Positions 45,073 to 56,326 of a stretch of DNA of 64,000 bases are shown in pieces (position 1 is the first letter of the stretch; each line of letters starts with the position of its first letter). Source of the stretch: Phytophthora quininea. Its lineage: Eukaryota; Oomycota; Peronosporomycetes; Peronosporales; Peronosporaceae. The stretch spans positions 33,267 to 97,266 of the forward strand of contig JAAVTG010000731.1 in the NCBI GenBank assembly GCA_011947345.1, in the 5' to 3' direction. A program made the translations under genes and the position numbers. A model generated the notes under the pieces. It searched no databases, was not told where the DNA came from, and saw only the letters and a program-made list of their open reading frames with translations.

Positions 45073-46170
45073 TTAAACAACGATCTCCTCAACGATGCAG
45101 TCGCCCTGGTCAAAATCCCGCTCCGTCCTAATCTCGCCTGCATTGTTGTCGATGAGTCCTAGCTCGTTCAGACGTTCAATGACGTCGTCGATCATAAGTT
45201 CTGCTGGTAGTGTGATCTGGCACTTCTGATACCCAAATGTGACGACTGTGGTGGGAAGCTGTCTCCATGCAGCATTCACTCAGCGGTAAATTACACGAGG
45301 CGTTAGTGCTTCGAGCTTAGATAGCACACACGGATCTTTGTGCAGTAGTTGCTCTCGCAAATGCCCAATCCACTGCGCTTGCAACTGAGATTTAAGCAGA
45401 CCATTCCTCGCCGGCTTCGCTGTACCAATGTCCAGAGAAGTCGTCCCACAATAGCAGAATAGGTTTCTCAATGTTGGGTCGGTCGCTAAAGTGATACTGA
45501 AGAAACTCTGTAGAGAGGTACGAGTTCCACCGGCTTAAAAACATTAACAGTACAAGTTAGTTGCATTTCATGCCTTAATATGAGAGAAGTCAAACCTTTA
45601 GTATTGCCATAGACACGAATTTCGTCGCTCAACTGCGATGCTTCGACCTCATTCTACACTATCCATCCAAAGCCGTGGCGAAGCGCGAAGTTCGGCTCGT
45701 GCGTAGCAAGGATCGAAGATGGATTGGCTTTGAATACCAAAAATGGTGGGTACTTCTTTTCTGTAGAGTCCGCTAACAGCATTACTGATGCTCCTTGCTC
45801 TTACCGCCGTATCGAACCCACACCATCTTCTCCCCGTTCTGTGCGATGTCTTCTTGGGTAGATATTAAAAAACGCAGTTTAGATTAGTACAAGTACAGAA
45901 GTTAACAAACCACATCTTAGCACACAAAGAAGTAATACCCGTCTGATCAGTATTGTGTGTGACCGACACATCTAACTCGGTCGCTTTCGCTATCGCTGCA
46001 AACTCGGTGGCAACTTTCGCTAGCTCTGGCGGACTGACTTGACCTTGTCGCGTACGCGATCTTAAAGAAAGCCGATGGCGCCTCTTAAAGCCCCGCTGCC
46101 ACAACGAGGAACCCGTAAATAATGGCACACTCGTGCCCTTACTCACCTCTACAGCCTTAAGTCGCAGCAT
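45073..46170 (-). pseudogene. DDE_1 (pogo/Tigger-like) transposase relic
   Basis: From 5' to 3' on the minus strand: a helix-turn-helix-like start (FKRRHRLSLRSRTRQGQ), a DDE_1 first-strand context (VTHNTDQTGI), a later core LLLWDDFSGHW at ~45430, and the C-terminal signature NAAWRQLPTTVVTFGYQKC at ~45230-45280. This order is that of CENP-B/pogo-type DDE_1 transposases. Stops and frame changes separate the pieces, so it is inactive. Inverted repeats were not found. Confidence 0.65.
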
Positions 46171-46202
46171 CAGCGGCTAACGACGAGGAGGGCTCGCAGT
46201 CA

Positions 46203-47165
46203 ATGGACACTAAGAATGGCCCCGCTGTAGTTATCAGAAACATTGCGTGTGTGTTCCGTGTTTTACCGTACGAGAGTCGACGTCTTGTCGTTGGAGATCG
46301 CTACTACATATCCATCCCTTTGGCCCAGCAACTACGAACGATTGGATTCAATTACTTGGATACAATGCGAACGGATCGAAAAGGCTGGTGTGATGCACTT
46401 ACGTACCCGAAAAGCAAACGCCAAGCACGGACGCCGCACGGCACTTTCAGGATGGCGGTGGCCAGGTCGAATCCTAACCTGATCAGCGTGATGTGGGCTG
46501 ACAACCCTATTGTTTACTTTCTAGCTTCGCAATTCAAAGCGGATCTAACAACTGTGCGCCTTCACGAAAAGAGCGGCCCGAGCGACATCCCTTGTCCTGG
46601 TTTAGTAGCTGAATATCAGCCCTACATGGGAGGAGTGGATCGCCATGATCAACTCCGGCTTCGGGCCTATTCAATGCAGACGTCGATAAGGTAAGGCGTT
46701 ATGCTGACATGGAACTGATATGTTTGCTAACTTATGCTGTTCGGTGTTCCAGATTTGCTAAATAGTACAAAGGCTTATTTCTCGGGCTCGTTGACATGGC
46801 GCTGGTCAACGCTTACATCATCTACAGAAAGGTTTGCGAGAAAAAGCCCAAAAGAATTCGCACTTCGACTTCCTGCTGCAACTTCACAAGGATCTGACCG
46901 AGGAGACTGAAGATAGCTTCACCCAGACCCGATGATCCACTGGCGCCGTGGATGAATCATCTCTTCTTGTAGTTTCTGATGATGAGCACAAGCTGGTCGA
47001 AACGCGGGACAAGCGCGAAAATAGTGGTGTTTCGCGCTCTCGGCAACGTGAGTGCAAAGTATGCTCGTTATACTAACCGAAAGACAAGAAGCGATCGTGA
47101 TCGTCCCGAAACTACTGCCCCAAATGCTCGGTGACTCGGAAGGAGTTAATCCCGCTATGAAATAG
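46203..47165 (+). pseudogene. piggyBac-like (DDE_Tnp_1_7) transposase relic
   Basis: A C-terminal half of a piggyBac-type transposase. It shows the GYN/MGGVDRHDQLR context that marks the catalytic core end, then GLFLGLVDMALVNAYIIY, and finally a Cys-rich tail (CKVC...YCPKC) typical of the piggyBac zinc-binding end. A possible intron (GTAAGG at 46691 to AG at ~46752) precedes RFAK, followed by TAG. In-frame stops after 46770 show decay. The N-terminal half is missing. It starts within ~35 bases of the head of the DDE_1 relic. Confidence 0.6.
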
Positions 47166-50047
47166 CGTGCGCGGGCATCCTGAAAACCCAACGTTCACTA
47201 GTTTTTAAATCTGGCACTACGCGTGGCAAAACGGAGAGTTCAACCGCAAGACAGCAAAATTCGAGACAGAGGATTACCGAATCAGTAGCTGCAATACCGC
47301 TTTGCTAATAAATTCATCGTACTTGCGTAGCTCTGTGCTACTAAGGAACACCACCACCAGCATAGTCGTTAGCTACAGCGATAGAGCGAAAATGATTTTA
47401 CGCAGAGTTACCTTCGTCGCGACGTGCCATATCTAGCGTCTGGTTCATTAGTTGGCTGTAGCGCGCGTGTCGTCTGCCTTTGCAAGCCGCTCTACAGACT
47501 TTGCCACCTATTCTTGGTCGGGCATTGGCGGTCCTCGTACCTGCGCGTCCTTGGGCTCCGCTCTCTTTGAGTCCGCGCTGGCCTTGAGCTCTTGCCGCTG
47601 CGCTTCCTTGCTCACCGCCTTGCTGCAGAAATTGAGAAATATCGAGTCATACCAAGCTTGATTGATTGGTCAAAAAGATAGCCGTACTTTTTCTACAGGA
47701 ATTATCATTCGAGAGCTTAGTTACATGCTGCGCACAAAACGTCCAAAAACATACTGCTCACTATCACATACTGTAGTTAGTACAATTCCTTATGCTGTTC
47801 AGAACAGCATAAGGACGTTTCTTATCCTGTCCACGTCACACTACCACAGGCAAGGGGTTAAGGTCCCTCTGATTTAGCAACTGCGCCAGGAGGCGCACTG
47901 GATTCTTGCGAGGAATACCTTTGGTTTTGTATAGGATATTTAACCAAATAGAGTTCGTTTTTCCTGTCAAGTGGCAAGTCGAAAGATTGGCCCGGCGGAA
48001 GCGACTCCACATCCGTCAAGTTATCCTAAGATCGCAGGAGAGGGCGTAAGGGGGCGTTCGGCTGCGAAGAACCTTACTTCATGTCTGCATGCTGTCGGGC
48101 CCGTTGCGGGTAGGGCGTGCACATATTACGGCGAGCTCTGCCTTCTAAGAGTGCCCTGCATTGTGTTCTGAGCTGAAAAGCCGATATTGTATGGGTTACT
48201 GTTCTCTCGGGGACTAGTGTGCGTGCTAGCTTCGGAATGACCCGTGCTCGGAGAAGAGAGTAACAAAACGAAACACTTGTGGCCGACAGCCGCTGTGGTG
48301 ACGCACAGGGCCAACGGAGAGAGCATTAAGCAGACGCCCCCAAGTGACAACAAGCAAGCGACCAAGATTGCGTCGGAGAGACACCATGCGAAAAAACGCA
48401 AGGGTAGCGAAAGCAATTTGGGTTATATTTTGCTAGTTAATTCTCAGCACGATCAACTAAACACAACCTTCTGCCAACACTTTGTTGTTGGCGATAAAAA
48501 CTTACCACCGCGACAGAGGGACTGCGGGAGAATGACATCGAGGTCTGGCGCAGGTCGTACGAGCCCTGCAGGGATAAGCGAGCGGAAGTGCAGCCCGTTA
48601 AGTATCGGTGGCTGAGGCCAGAAGAGGTATCTAAGCTCCATGGTAGACGAGCCCACTCGCTCGGTCGATACGCGCTTGTGTAGAGCCTGCCAGTTCAGTA
48701 ACTACAAGAGGACGCACTAGGAACCTTAGGCGGTGGTTAGAAGTAGATATATTAGTTTCGAATATCACTACCCCTTAAGCAGTCTACCGGATACCCCCTT
48801 GCGGCCACAAGGAGGACCGGCGTGCAACTCTTGTAGCGCAGTCACCGCCACGCAACCGGTTGAGTCAGCGGCGTCATAACGGAAGAACTGCTCACTAATA
48901 TAAACAAAGAGGCCCTTTAAGCTCCGAGTCCTGGGCCTTTCAAAGAATAGAGGACAAAGAGAGTTTGCGAGTAGTGTAAAACATTATTGTTGGTTAAGTA
49001 GTCTGTGTCTGCGTCTTCAAGACCACGATCGAGGCTCTTGGTGAAGGAACCGATGGAAGTTCTTTGGTCTTTGGCTTTGCTACGTAAAACCGTATTCGTC
49101 GACTTGTTGCAGCACACACGCTTACCCTCCATCTATGAAACATTCAAGCTCAATACGAAAGTATACCCGGTGGTTGTCATCGGTCTGTCTAATATGTGAC
49201 GCCAGTCTACCTCATTTTTAATGGATGAAAGCTATCCGCACTGCCTTAAAAAATATCACAAGCTGTCAGATAAAAGAACCACACCTCCGGTTTGTGATCA
49301 TGTCTGTACGAAGCACAATTAAACCCGAAGTTTTGCGAGTGCTAAAGATTGAGTACCAGCTCTTTTTCTGATTTTTAGTGGCATGCGAACGTCTAGGAGC
49401 ATGGAGTAAATATTAAATGATAACGAACAACGCGTCTACCACCATGACTATAGGCTCTCAGCCTCCAAGATAAACAAGCGACCGTGTGAGAAGTGAAGCA
49501 GGAATATGGACCGTTTTAGATACACCGTTCGCCCTAATTTTTCGTGCCTTCATACATTATTTAACAAGGATTGCCTGACTCAACCAGACCGAAAAACGGC
49601 ATTTTTGGGGTAGCCCGAAAACTAAAATCTCCAGTTTTGTAAATTAGCTCACAATATTTTTAAGACATTTAATTGAGGTTTTTCTAAGAAAAGTGGGGGC
49701 AGTGGCATGATCGGATGCGTTTTGGTTATTGAATTATCGTAGGTCTAACACGGCATTCCGAGCAAAATGGCTTCGACTTTTCCATAGGCAAAATAAAAAT
49801 TTCGTTCGATTGGAATTATGTTCATATGGCGTCTTTGTTCTTGGGCTATCTATGCCGTATCTAGTTCTCTAAGCAAAATAATGCTAGCTCCTGAAGATAT
49901 AACATGTCAAAAACGACAGCATTGTTGGTCATTTTGATTGTTTTCTTCAAGAAGCTACTTTTAGCGGGGCATTTAGAGTACTACACTTGAATAGATACCT
50001 TAACACAAACGTTTAGGTGATATTGAAAGCTCTGTGATTGATAACTA
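47166..50047. other. Gene-poor AT-rich region
   Basis: No recognisable gene. Short open frames (for example 48244-48615 +) have no domain. Sequence around 48780-49130 looks like retroelement flank by style, but no paired repeat was found in the window. 49350-49990 is strongly AT-rich without open frames. Confidence 0.4.
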
Positions 50048-50119
50048 GCCCATCTAGCTCAGTCGGTAGAGCGCAAGACTCTTAATCTTGTGGTCGTGGA
50101 TTCGAGCCTCACGGTGGGC
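50048..50119 (+). tRNA. tRNA-Lys (anticodon CUU)
   Basis: A full cloverleaf: acceptor GCCCATC pairs with GGTGGGC (one G-U), D-arm GCTC/GAGC, anticodon stem CAAGA/TCTTG with loop CTCTTAA (anticodon CTT), T-arm GTGGA... with TTCGAGC and CTCAC. No intron. CCA is not encoded, as expected for a nuclear tRNA. Confidence 0.93.
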
Positions 50120-50289
50120 GACCGTTTAGCACTACTAAATCACAGTAATCAGCGAATTCGGGACGGCGGTCCAGACGAAAGCACACGAAATAGTCAAGTC
50201 GTGGTGAAAGAGTAAAATCGTCGTCAGTTTAATTTAATCAGAACGATAGTGTGGACATACAAAAGGAAATTCAATCGTGTGGCTCTGGG

Positions 50290-50345
50290 GGGCTCTGTTC
50301 TCAGGCCGCTGGTTCAAATCCAGTCAGCGGGAATCCTGTAACCGT
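50290..50345 (+). other. Orphan tRNA 3'-half (B-box) sequence
   Basis: CTGGTTCAAATCCAG forms a perfect 4-pair T-arm with a B-box GGTTCAAATCC, but no matching acceptor or D-arm lies upstream. It is probably a tRNA fragment or the end of a tRNA-derived SINE. Confidence 0.35.
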
Positions 50346-50389
50346 GACGTGTTCTGTATGTTGTGGTGTTTGTACGCAGGAAGAGAGCT

Positions 50390-50709
50390 ATTACACCAGG
50401 TCTACAGCTGCCCACAAATGTGGTGCTGTAGTGCACGCGTCCATCACGTCGCCGTTGTCTTTGAGCACAAGATATTGGGCGATGAGCGACTTCAATGCCT
50501 CGGAGTGTGACTGCGCCAGACTGGCGCCAGTCTTTGCGCAAGGACAATGCCTTGCGGACGGGCTTCTTGTGGTCCAAGTGCATGCGGTCATTTGCGGCTT
50601 TGTCCATGGCCAAGGCGAGGTTCCAGAGCTCATCCTTCCAGCATCCCAACAGCTCCAGCTCGGCTAGGTTCCTATGGTATCCTAATGGCTTCTGGTAAAC
50701 TATAACCAT
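50390..50709 (-). CDS. Unidentified short ORF
   Basis: An ATG at 50709 starts a frame with a helical, charged character (ELWNLALAMDKAANDRMHLDHKKPVRKAL). After a shift at ~50530 a second frame continues (SEALKSLIAQYLVLKDNGDVMDA) to a stop at 50391. The composition resembles coding sequence; the family is unknown. It may be an old transposon product. Confidence 0.3.
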
Positions 50710-51699
50710 GGTATTGACAGCCTCTTTAATTTCTGGTCATTTGTTTCGTTCCTTTTCCCCCTTGCGGATCCTTGCGTAGCCATCCTCCGGTTTTGCGAGT
50801 CGTTCATTGATACTAACAAGTTGTGCTAACGTATTTTCCAGTGTTGACGAGAGCAGTGAGTCACCCCAGCAACAAATGCCTGGGCTGCGCATGCTTTGTT
50901 GCTCTCAGTTTACCCTCAAGTGCTCGTCCCAAGCACAACATGTGCACAGCGAAATATAGAGCCCCAAGCTGGTGTTCGTGGCCTCAAAGCCGCGATCGAG
51001 TTGGAACTGGTAGCGAGGCACGGATGTTATGTGTTCGCTATGGCGCTTGTTTTAGTCGTAGCCGCCAAGAAATCTTCCGAATGCATCGAGATAGCCGTGA
51101 ACGTCATGTCCATGACGTCAAGAGACACATCAAAGCGGGTGTCCTGAAATCCAAACACGCGGCAGTACAGCTCATTCCGCAGAGTTATGAACTACCCGTC
51201 CTCGACTGCAGAGAGACGCAACTGCAACATACCTCTCATGACTTCGGTGATGTAACTTGCTACGTTTGAACGCTTTCGCTCTCGATTTTAAGGTAGCTGT
51301 TTCTCACTTTCGTCGCTCAACAGACTTTCCTAGTTTAAGGTCACCTCCTCCTATGAATATGGATTTCCTCCAGCGAGATCTGACTGAGAAAAGCAAGACG
51401 CAAGCGGAAAGAGGTGCTCAGATGGCTCATCGTAGCAAATGAAGAGCAGGCCAAAAGCGTGCAGTATGCATTGCTGCCATCGGGGCCTTGAATATAGATA
51501 CGCCTTGTACCACAGAAGTCTTCACTCGTGCAATGTGAAGGAAAACCTCCCTGATGCAGCAAGAGAAGTCTGTTACTTTCGAGCAAAGCACGTATCGATA
51601 GCTCTACCAAACGTTTGCCACATCATCAATAGACATGCATCGTGCACAGCCTTCAGGCCCGTCGCCACATCGGCGCGCGTCACCAAGTATTCCACAAGA

Positions 51700-52018
51700 G
51701 CACTCAATTCGTCAACGGTTCAGCCAGCAGCATCACTAGGTTGCGCATGTGCTCGTAGGTTTTCTCTTCGATGTGGCTCGACATTTTGTGGCGAATTTTG
51801 CCAATTGGTTTAAGGTCTGATAAAGACGAGGAGTAGCGTGCACTAGGCATATTGACCACGTGAGAATAGTAATCTAGAGCTGTTGATTTCGTCAAAAGGC
51901 CATCGGCAGCGCGTTTCCTATCACTCTTCCTATTCTGTATAAATATTGAGAAATGAGTAGAAATTTTGAGTTGGTAAACAAGCATCACTATGAAAGCTGT
52001 GCATGTGATCAAGGTCAT
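51700..52018 (-). pseudogene. Unidentified fragment, possibly from a tyrosine-recombinase (Crypton-like) element
   Basis: The frame reads RKRAADGLLTKSTALDYYSHVVNMPSARY and later KIRHKMSSHIEEKTYEHM, continuing in a second frame beyond 51700. The GLLTxxTxxxYxSxV pattern recalls the N-terminal region of Crypton-type recombinases, but the catalytic part is absent. Weak assignment. Confidence 0.25.
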
Positions 52019-52491
52019 TTGTTGCCATTCCCCGTAGACGTTAGAAATCCATCAAACATTTTCTCTGATTTTACCTCTTGACCTATAGTACCAGCGGCGA
52101 TATCGAGGTATGGAGATGCTCTCCGCATCGTGGGTCGTGCGCTGCTATCTTACTGAGTAGTCAACTACTCAATGACTTCTCGCTATTTTTATACCAAGGC
52201 CATTTTCGGGACGTCGCGCTATTATCCGGTAATAGAAGCAATTTCTTTTATATCACTATGACTTATCCTGTACTACACAACTTTTCCGGAATATTCCACG
52301 AATAAGTAGAAATATATAAAACCTAACCGCAAACGGCGGATACTTAAAAATTGCCTGCTTATTAGGCCAAAAGTTCAAGTTTTACCTATGGTTTGGGTAT
52401 CCGTGCCAAATACTCTTATCCTACAGTAATTTCATTTTGCTTTGCTCGCGCAATTAAGAAACATAGGAACATACCGATGAACGCGTACCTT

Positions 52492-52563
52492 TCCCACATA
52501 GTCTAGATGGTTATGATAGTTTTCCCATCGCCAGCTGACCCGGGTTCGACTCCCGGTGTGGGA
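52492..52563 (+). tRNA. tRNA-Glu-like sequence, probably degenerate
   Basis: Acceptor TCCCACA pairs perfectly with TGTGGGA; the T-arm CCGGG TTCGACT CCCGG is perfect, and the D-arm region AGTCTAGATGGTTATGA resembles eukaryotic tRNA-Glu. The anticodon arm (around TTTTCCC) does not form a 5-pair stem; only ~4 pairs with a 9-base loop are possible. It may be a pseudogene or carry a local base loss. Confidence 0.45.
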
Positions 52564-52880
52564 GTTTTGCTTACTTCGCCCAATTAACTCTATGTTACAA
52601 GTGCGCATCTTGTTGAGAGGTCATTTAATGATCTTCACAAAGACCACTGACGCCTTCGCAGAAGCTCTGGCCATATATATACTAGGTAAGAATGTCCGTA
52701 CCGGTCGAGCTATCCAGCCGACAAATCCCAAATCTGGCTTTAGTTTGGCTTTCGGGGGCGCCAACGGTGGCGCCAAATGGCAGACAAAAATAGCAATCGG
52801 TCTCCAGAGCTATTTCAGCCGACAAATTTGGCCGTAGAAATAGCGGCGGGGAGCGTTAGTAACCACGGCTCATTACCAAG

Positions 52881-53842
52881 ATGAGCGGTCGTCCACGAGG
52901 AGCAAACTATCGTGCAGCGGAGGATAAAGCACTCTGTGAGGGCTGGATCGAGGTTAGCAACGACGGTGGTACAGGCATCAACCAGTGCGGTGATGAATTC
53001 TACGGCCGTATCAAGCTTGTATTCGATGAGCTCGTCGAGAAAAGGCAGATCAAGGCCCAAGATCGTGCTGTAACTTCTCTCAGCTCTCGGTTTTCCACAA
53101 TATCTGCCTCCGTCTCGAAGTTCGTGGGTTATCATGGTCGTGTTACAGCATTAGATCCAAGTGGCCGTTCGTTATCGGACATTAAGCACCAGGCGGTCGA
53201 ATTATACGAGTCCACTCCAGGCAATGGACGCTTTCGCTTTATGCAGTGCTGGCACGTGTTGAAAACCTCCGAGAAGTGGGGTGCTTGGCGCGCAGGAATT
53301 CAAGACAGGCAGTCGCCGAACAAGCGTTCTCGTACTTTGCGCTCAGTGGAGCCTGAATTTGACGGAGCTGCCGTCAGAGTTGAGGACCAGGTTCAAGATG
53401 ATCACGCGAGACCTCTAGGCCAACAAAAAGCTAAATTAGATCGTGCCAACCATGCTCTTTATGCAAGGCAAGTGAAAGCAACCAAACGCATGGCAAAAAC
53501 GCAGTTACCCGCAACCAAGTTGCTCAGGAGCAAGTTGAGTTAAATCTTTTTAGCCTGCGACCTGATGATGACGACGAACAAGCAAAGGAATACGTGGCAC
53601 TCAAGCGTAGAATCGTGCTGGCACGTCTTCGAAAGGAAGCTGCAGCTTTGGAAGGCGGTTTAAGTGGAAGCTTGGCAGGCGAATCAACTCAAGGCATTGG
53701 CTCTAGTATTGCTGTTGACACTACACCTTCAACTTCCGATGCTATTTCAACGGATAGCGCTTCAATTGAAGCTACATCTGCAAGTACTGCCAGCTATACA
53801 GCTTCACTACCCAACGACGCTAAGATTCTACTTACGTTTTAG
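52881..53842 (+). CDS. Harbinger-associated Myb/SANT-like DNA-binding protein
   Basis: In PIF/Harbinger elements this second protein binds the transposase and directs it to the nucleus and the transposon ends. The ATG at 52881 opens RGANYRAAEDKALCEGWIEVS, the trihelix/Myb-like entry typical of these proteins, with paired Trp positions (later FMQCWHVLKTSEKWGAW). A shift at ~53500 moves to a second frame with LFSLRPDDDDEQAKEYVALKRR, a normal continuation (helical coiled tail), ending at 53842. About 320 residues. It converges on the transposase gene. Confidence 0.75.
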
Positions 53843-53963
53843 AGCTACATGATTGACATTATTTCGTTTTACCTCAGTAAAAGTGTATTGACTTGCAAGC
53901 TATACATTACACTTTAGTCGTCAGCTCCACGTAGTTCCCATAGATGGCTCATCAGATCCTCCC

Positions 53964-55270
53964 TCAATCGATGCTGCTGCGAAGTGGAGCCGTGTTTATG
54001 ATGAGGTCGGCGACCGTGGCAGGTCGTGGTGAGGAACGCGGTCGTTCGACACGAATGTCAGGTATCCCACCCGGTTGAGCGTCATTTTGGAAGAGATAGT
54101 CATGACCAGTAAAACCAGGGTCACTCAGTTCATCGACGACAATCATGTTATGCAGGATTATGCATGCGTGCATCACAGTCCCCATGGCATCAGCCCTCCA
54201 CAAACGGCACGGCGTGTCAATGATCCAAAAACGTGCCTGGAGTACCCCAAAGCAACGTTCGACGTCTTTTCGACACGCTTCCTGTCTTGCTGCATAGTAT
54301 TTCTGCTTATTTTCTCGGGGTCGCTCAATCGACTTCACGAACACCGCCTATTCTGGGTATATGCCGTCTGCTAGCAAGTACGGCGTGAAGTGCTTATTCC
54401 CTGTTGGGGGTTGGAGTGACTAGCTACATGTAGTTCCAAAACTTAAACACATACTCTTACAAGAAAGCGAGAATTCCACCCTCGGGGCCCTACCTTGCAA
54501 AAAGGGTTGAACTGGTCCAAAATGTGAATGTCGTTGAGCGAACCCGGTGAACCAAAGTTGCAATGCCATATACCCAGGTTATAATCCGCTACTCCCTCCA
54601 GTACTTTAGTGGGCTTCTTCTCTTTTCCCTTGTGTTGACCTGCTAAAGCTGTTGGACAGTTTCGCCATTGCCAGTGCATACAATCCACCGAGCCCACCAT
54701 GCCAATGAAATCACGTCTTGCATTTTGCTCCGGGGTACCTAGGAGCTCTTGTGGGAAGGAGAACGCAAGAGCTCGCTGTTAAATCGATTGATGACCGCCT
54801 CGCAAAATCGTTTCAGGCGCTGAAGTGCAGTGGACTCGGACAGTTCAAGATTTTCATCAACCGAATCCGCTGCAGATGCATAAGCAAGAAGACGAAGCGC
54901 TGCTGTCACCTTCGGTAGACTGGATATCCCCGCTTTTCCTGTTGCATCAGGCTTCTGCACAAAGTAAGGGTCTTCCGCTACTACGCCTTCAGTATGCGCA
55001 CAAAAGAAGCTGGCGCATTCGAAAGCGTTTTCTGAAGTCACGCTCATTGTAGATTGGATAGGGCCCAAAGTATTGTCGAGGCAGTCTAATGTGTCTACCC
55101 GCGGGATCTCTGGCCTTGTTTGGCGCCCGTCCAGGTCGCGAGCCGCCTGGAAGTGAAGGTATTTCCAACCCACGTGGTGTCCGCTCGATGGCAGCGATGA
55201 AAGCAGTTTCTTCTTCATCAGCTTCGTCCAGCAAAGCTTCAACCCATCTTGCATCAGCATCGAGATCCAT
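53964..55270 (-). CDS. PIF/Harbinger DDE transposase (frameshifted)
   Basis: It starts MDLDADARWVEALLDE at 55270. The N-terminal part has the FRKRFRM helix-turn-helix entry; the next frame has DPYFVQKPDATGKAGISSLPK and the helical ESTALQRLKRFCEAV segment. Catalytic contexts are GSVDCMHWQW (first Asp), PGSLNDIHILD (second Asp) and DVERCFGVLQARF (Glu), each in the family position. Frames change at ~55010, ~54735 and ~54440, with no obvious introns. One-base errors would explain the first two; the interval 54345-54440 may lack some residues. It is otherwise full length for the family (~420 residues). Confidence 0.75.
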
Positions 55271-55404
55271 TACTTCACGCTCTAGGTGACTGGAAAATAG
55301 CGATACCGCTGTGAGAATTTCGCACGCTATTGCTAAACCTATAATTATCACATGGTTTTGCCGCCAAATTTACGATAGGGATAGCTCTACCGGTACGAAC
55401 ACTT

Positions 55405-55617
55405 TAACAATCCGTCAGCTTTTTCTAGGCTCAGCTCAGTAGCAAAAGAGACTGCCACTGAGTTTTCTCCGATTTTCAGTTTAAAACGGCCAAATTTGAC
55501 TAAAAAAACATTATGCTATAACGTTCCTCTTATATTCAGAATTTTTATTTCAATTTTATGTTATAGTCACACTCGTTCAAATTACTAAAAATAAGGTTTC
55601 TTTAACTGCTGCCTCGC
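55405..55617. other. AT-rich spacer between Harbinger element and tRNA array
   Basis: It begins with the TAA target duplication. AT-rich (runs such as TTTTTATTTCAATTTTATG), no open frame of note, and it ends where the tRNA repeat unit begins at ~55618. Confidence 0.4.
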
Positions 55618-55920
55618 GCAAGTGGACTCGCGTGATGTCCGAGTTTAGAGCCCCGTGTGGTGAGGTACCGTGCTAGGGAGGTGCTGCGAGCGACGGACGG
55701 CGTCGAACGTGATAGTCGTCGCTCGTAGGCGGCGGCGGAAACGAGAGGAAATTCATTTGCGGGCGGTTGCCGTCTGGAGCGAGCATACGGAGCTCGGCGC
55801 GGGGTCGACGGGTGGCTGGATGTAGGGGCAATGCGGGCAGTAGGTGTGTGGGGCGTGTAGTTGGTTGCGTTCGTGGGTATGCGCGATTTTGGGAAATTGG
55901 AGGGAAAGGGTTCGTGTGCA

Positions 55921-55991
55921 GGTCGTATAGCTCAGTCGGTAGAGCACAGTGCTAATAACGCTGCGGTCCAGGGTTCGAGCCCTGTATGACC
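55921..55991 (+). tRNA. tRNA-Ile (AAU), array copy 1
   Basis: Acceptor GGTCGTA/TATGACC, D-arm GCTC/GAGC, anticodon stem CAGTG/CGCTG with loop CTAATAA (anticodon AAT). The T-arm lacks one C relative to copies 2-5 (GAGCCCTG versus GAGCCCCTG), so its stem is one pair short. Confidence 0.85.
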
Positions 55992-56326
55992 ATTTTGTCG
56001 CTTCCCTTTTGCGTCTCTGAGCGTCGTTTTGCGCGTTCCGACGGGCCCACGCTGTGCGCAAGGCCAACCCAAGGCTCCGTGTTGCTTCCGCGATTCGGGG
56101 CCGCGTTTGTGGCGACACTAGTGACAGTGTTAGGTAGCGGTCGGATCGAACCCCGAGTGGCGCTTTGCGCGGGCGGACTCGCGTGATGTCCGAGTTTAGA
56201 GCCCCGTGTGGTGAGGTACCGTGCTAGGGAGGTGCTGCGAGCGACGGACGGCGTCGAACGTGATAGTCGTCGCTCGTAGGCGGCGGCGGAAACGAGAGAG
56301 GAAATTCATTTGCGGGCGGTTGCCGT

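Larger units (their letters stand above)
52690..55404. mobile_element. PIF/Harbinger DNA transposon, complete with TIRs and TSD
   Basis: The ends are 26-base inverted repeats: 52690-52715 and 55379-55404 differ at four positions and share GTACCGGT and GAGCTATCC. They are flanked directly by TAA on both sides (52687-52689; 55405-55407), the 3-base TWA duplication expected of Harbinger. Inside are the two standard genes in convergent order: a Myb/SANT-like protein (+) and a DDE transposase (-). Length 2,715 bases. Confidence 0.88.

Noticed and set aside
48780..49130. Solo LTR of a retroelement
   Set aside because: The style of sequence suggested it, but no second copy, target duplication or priming site is visible in the window.
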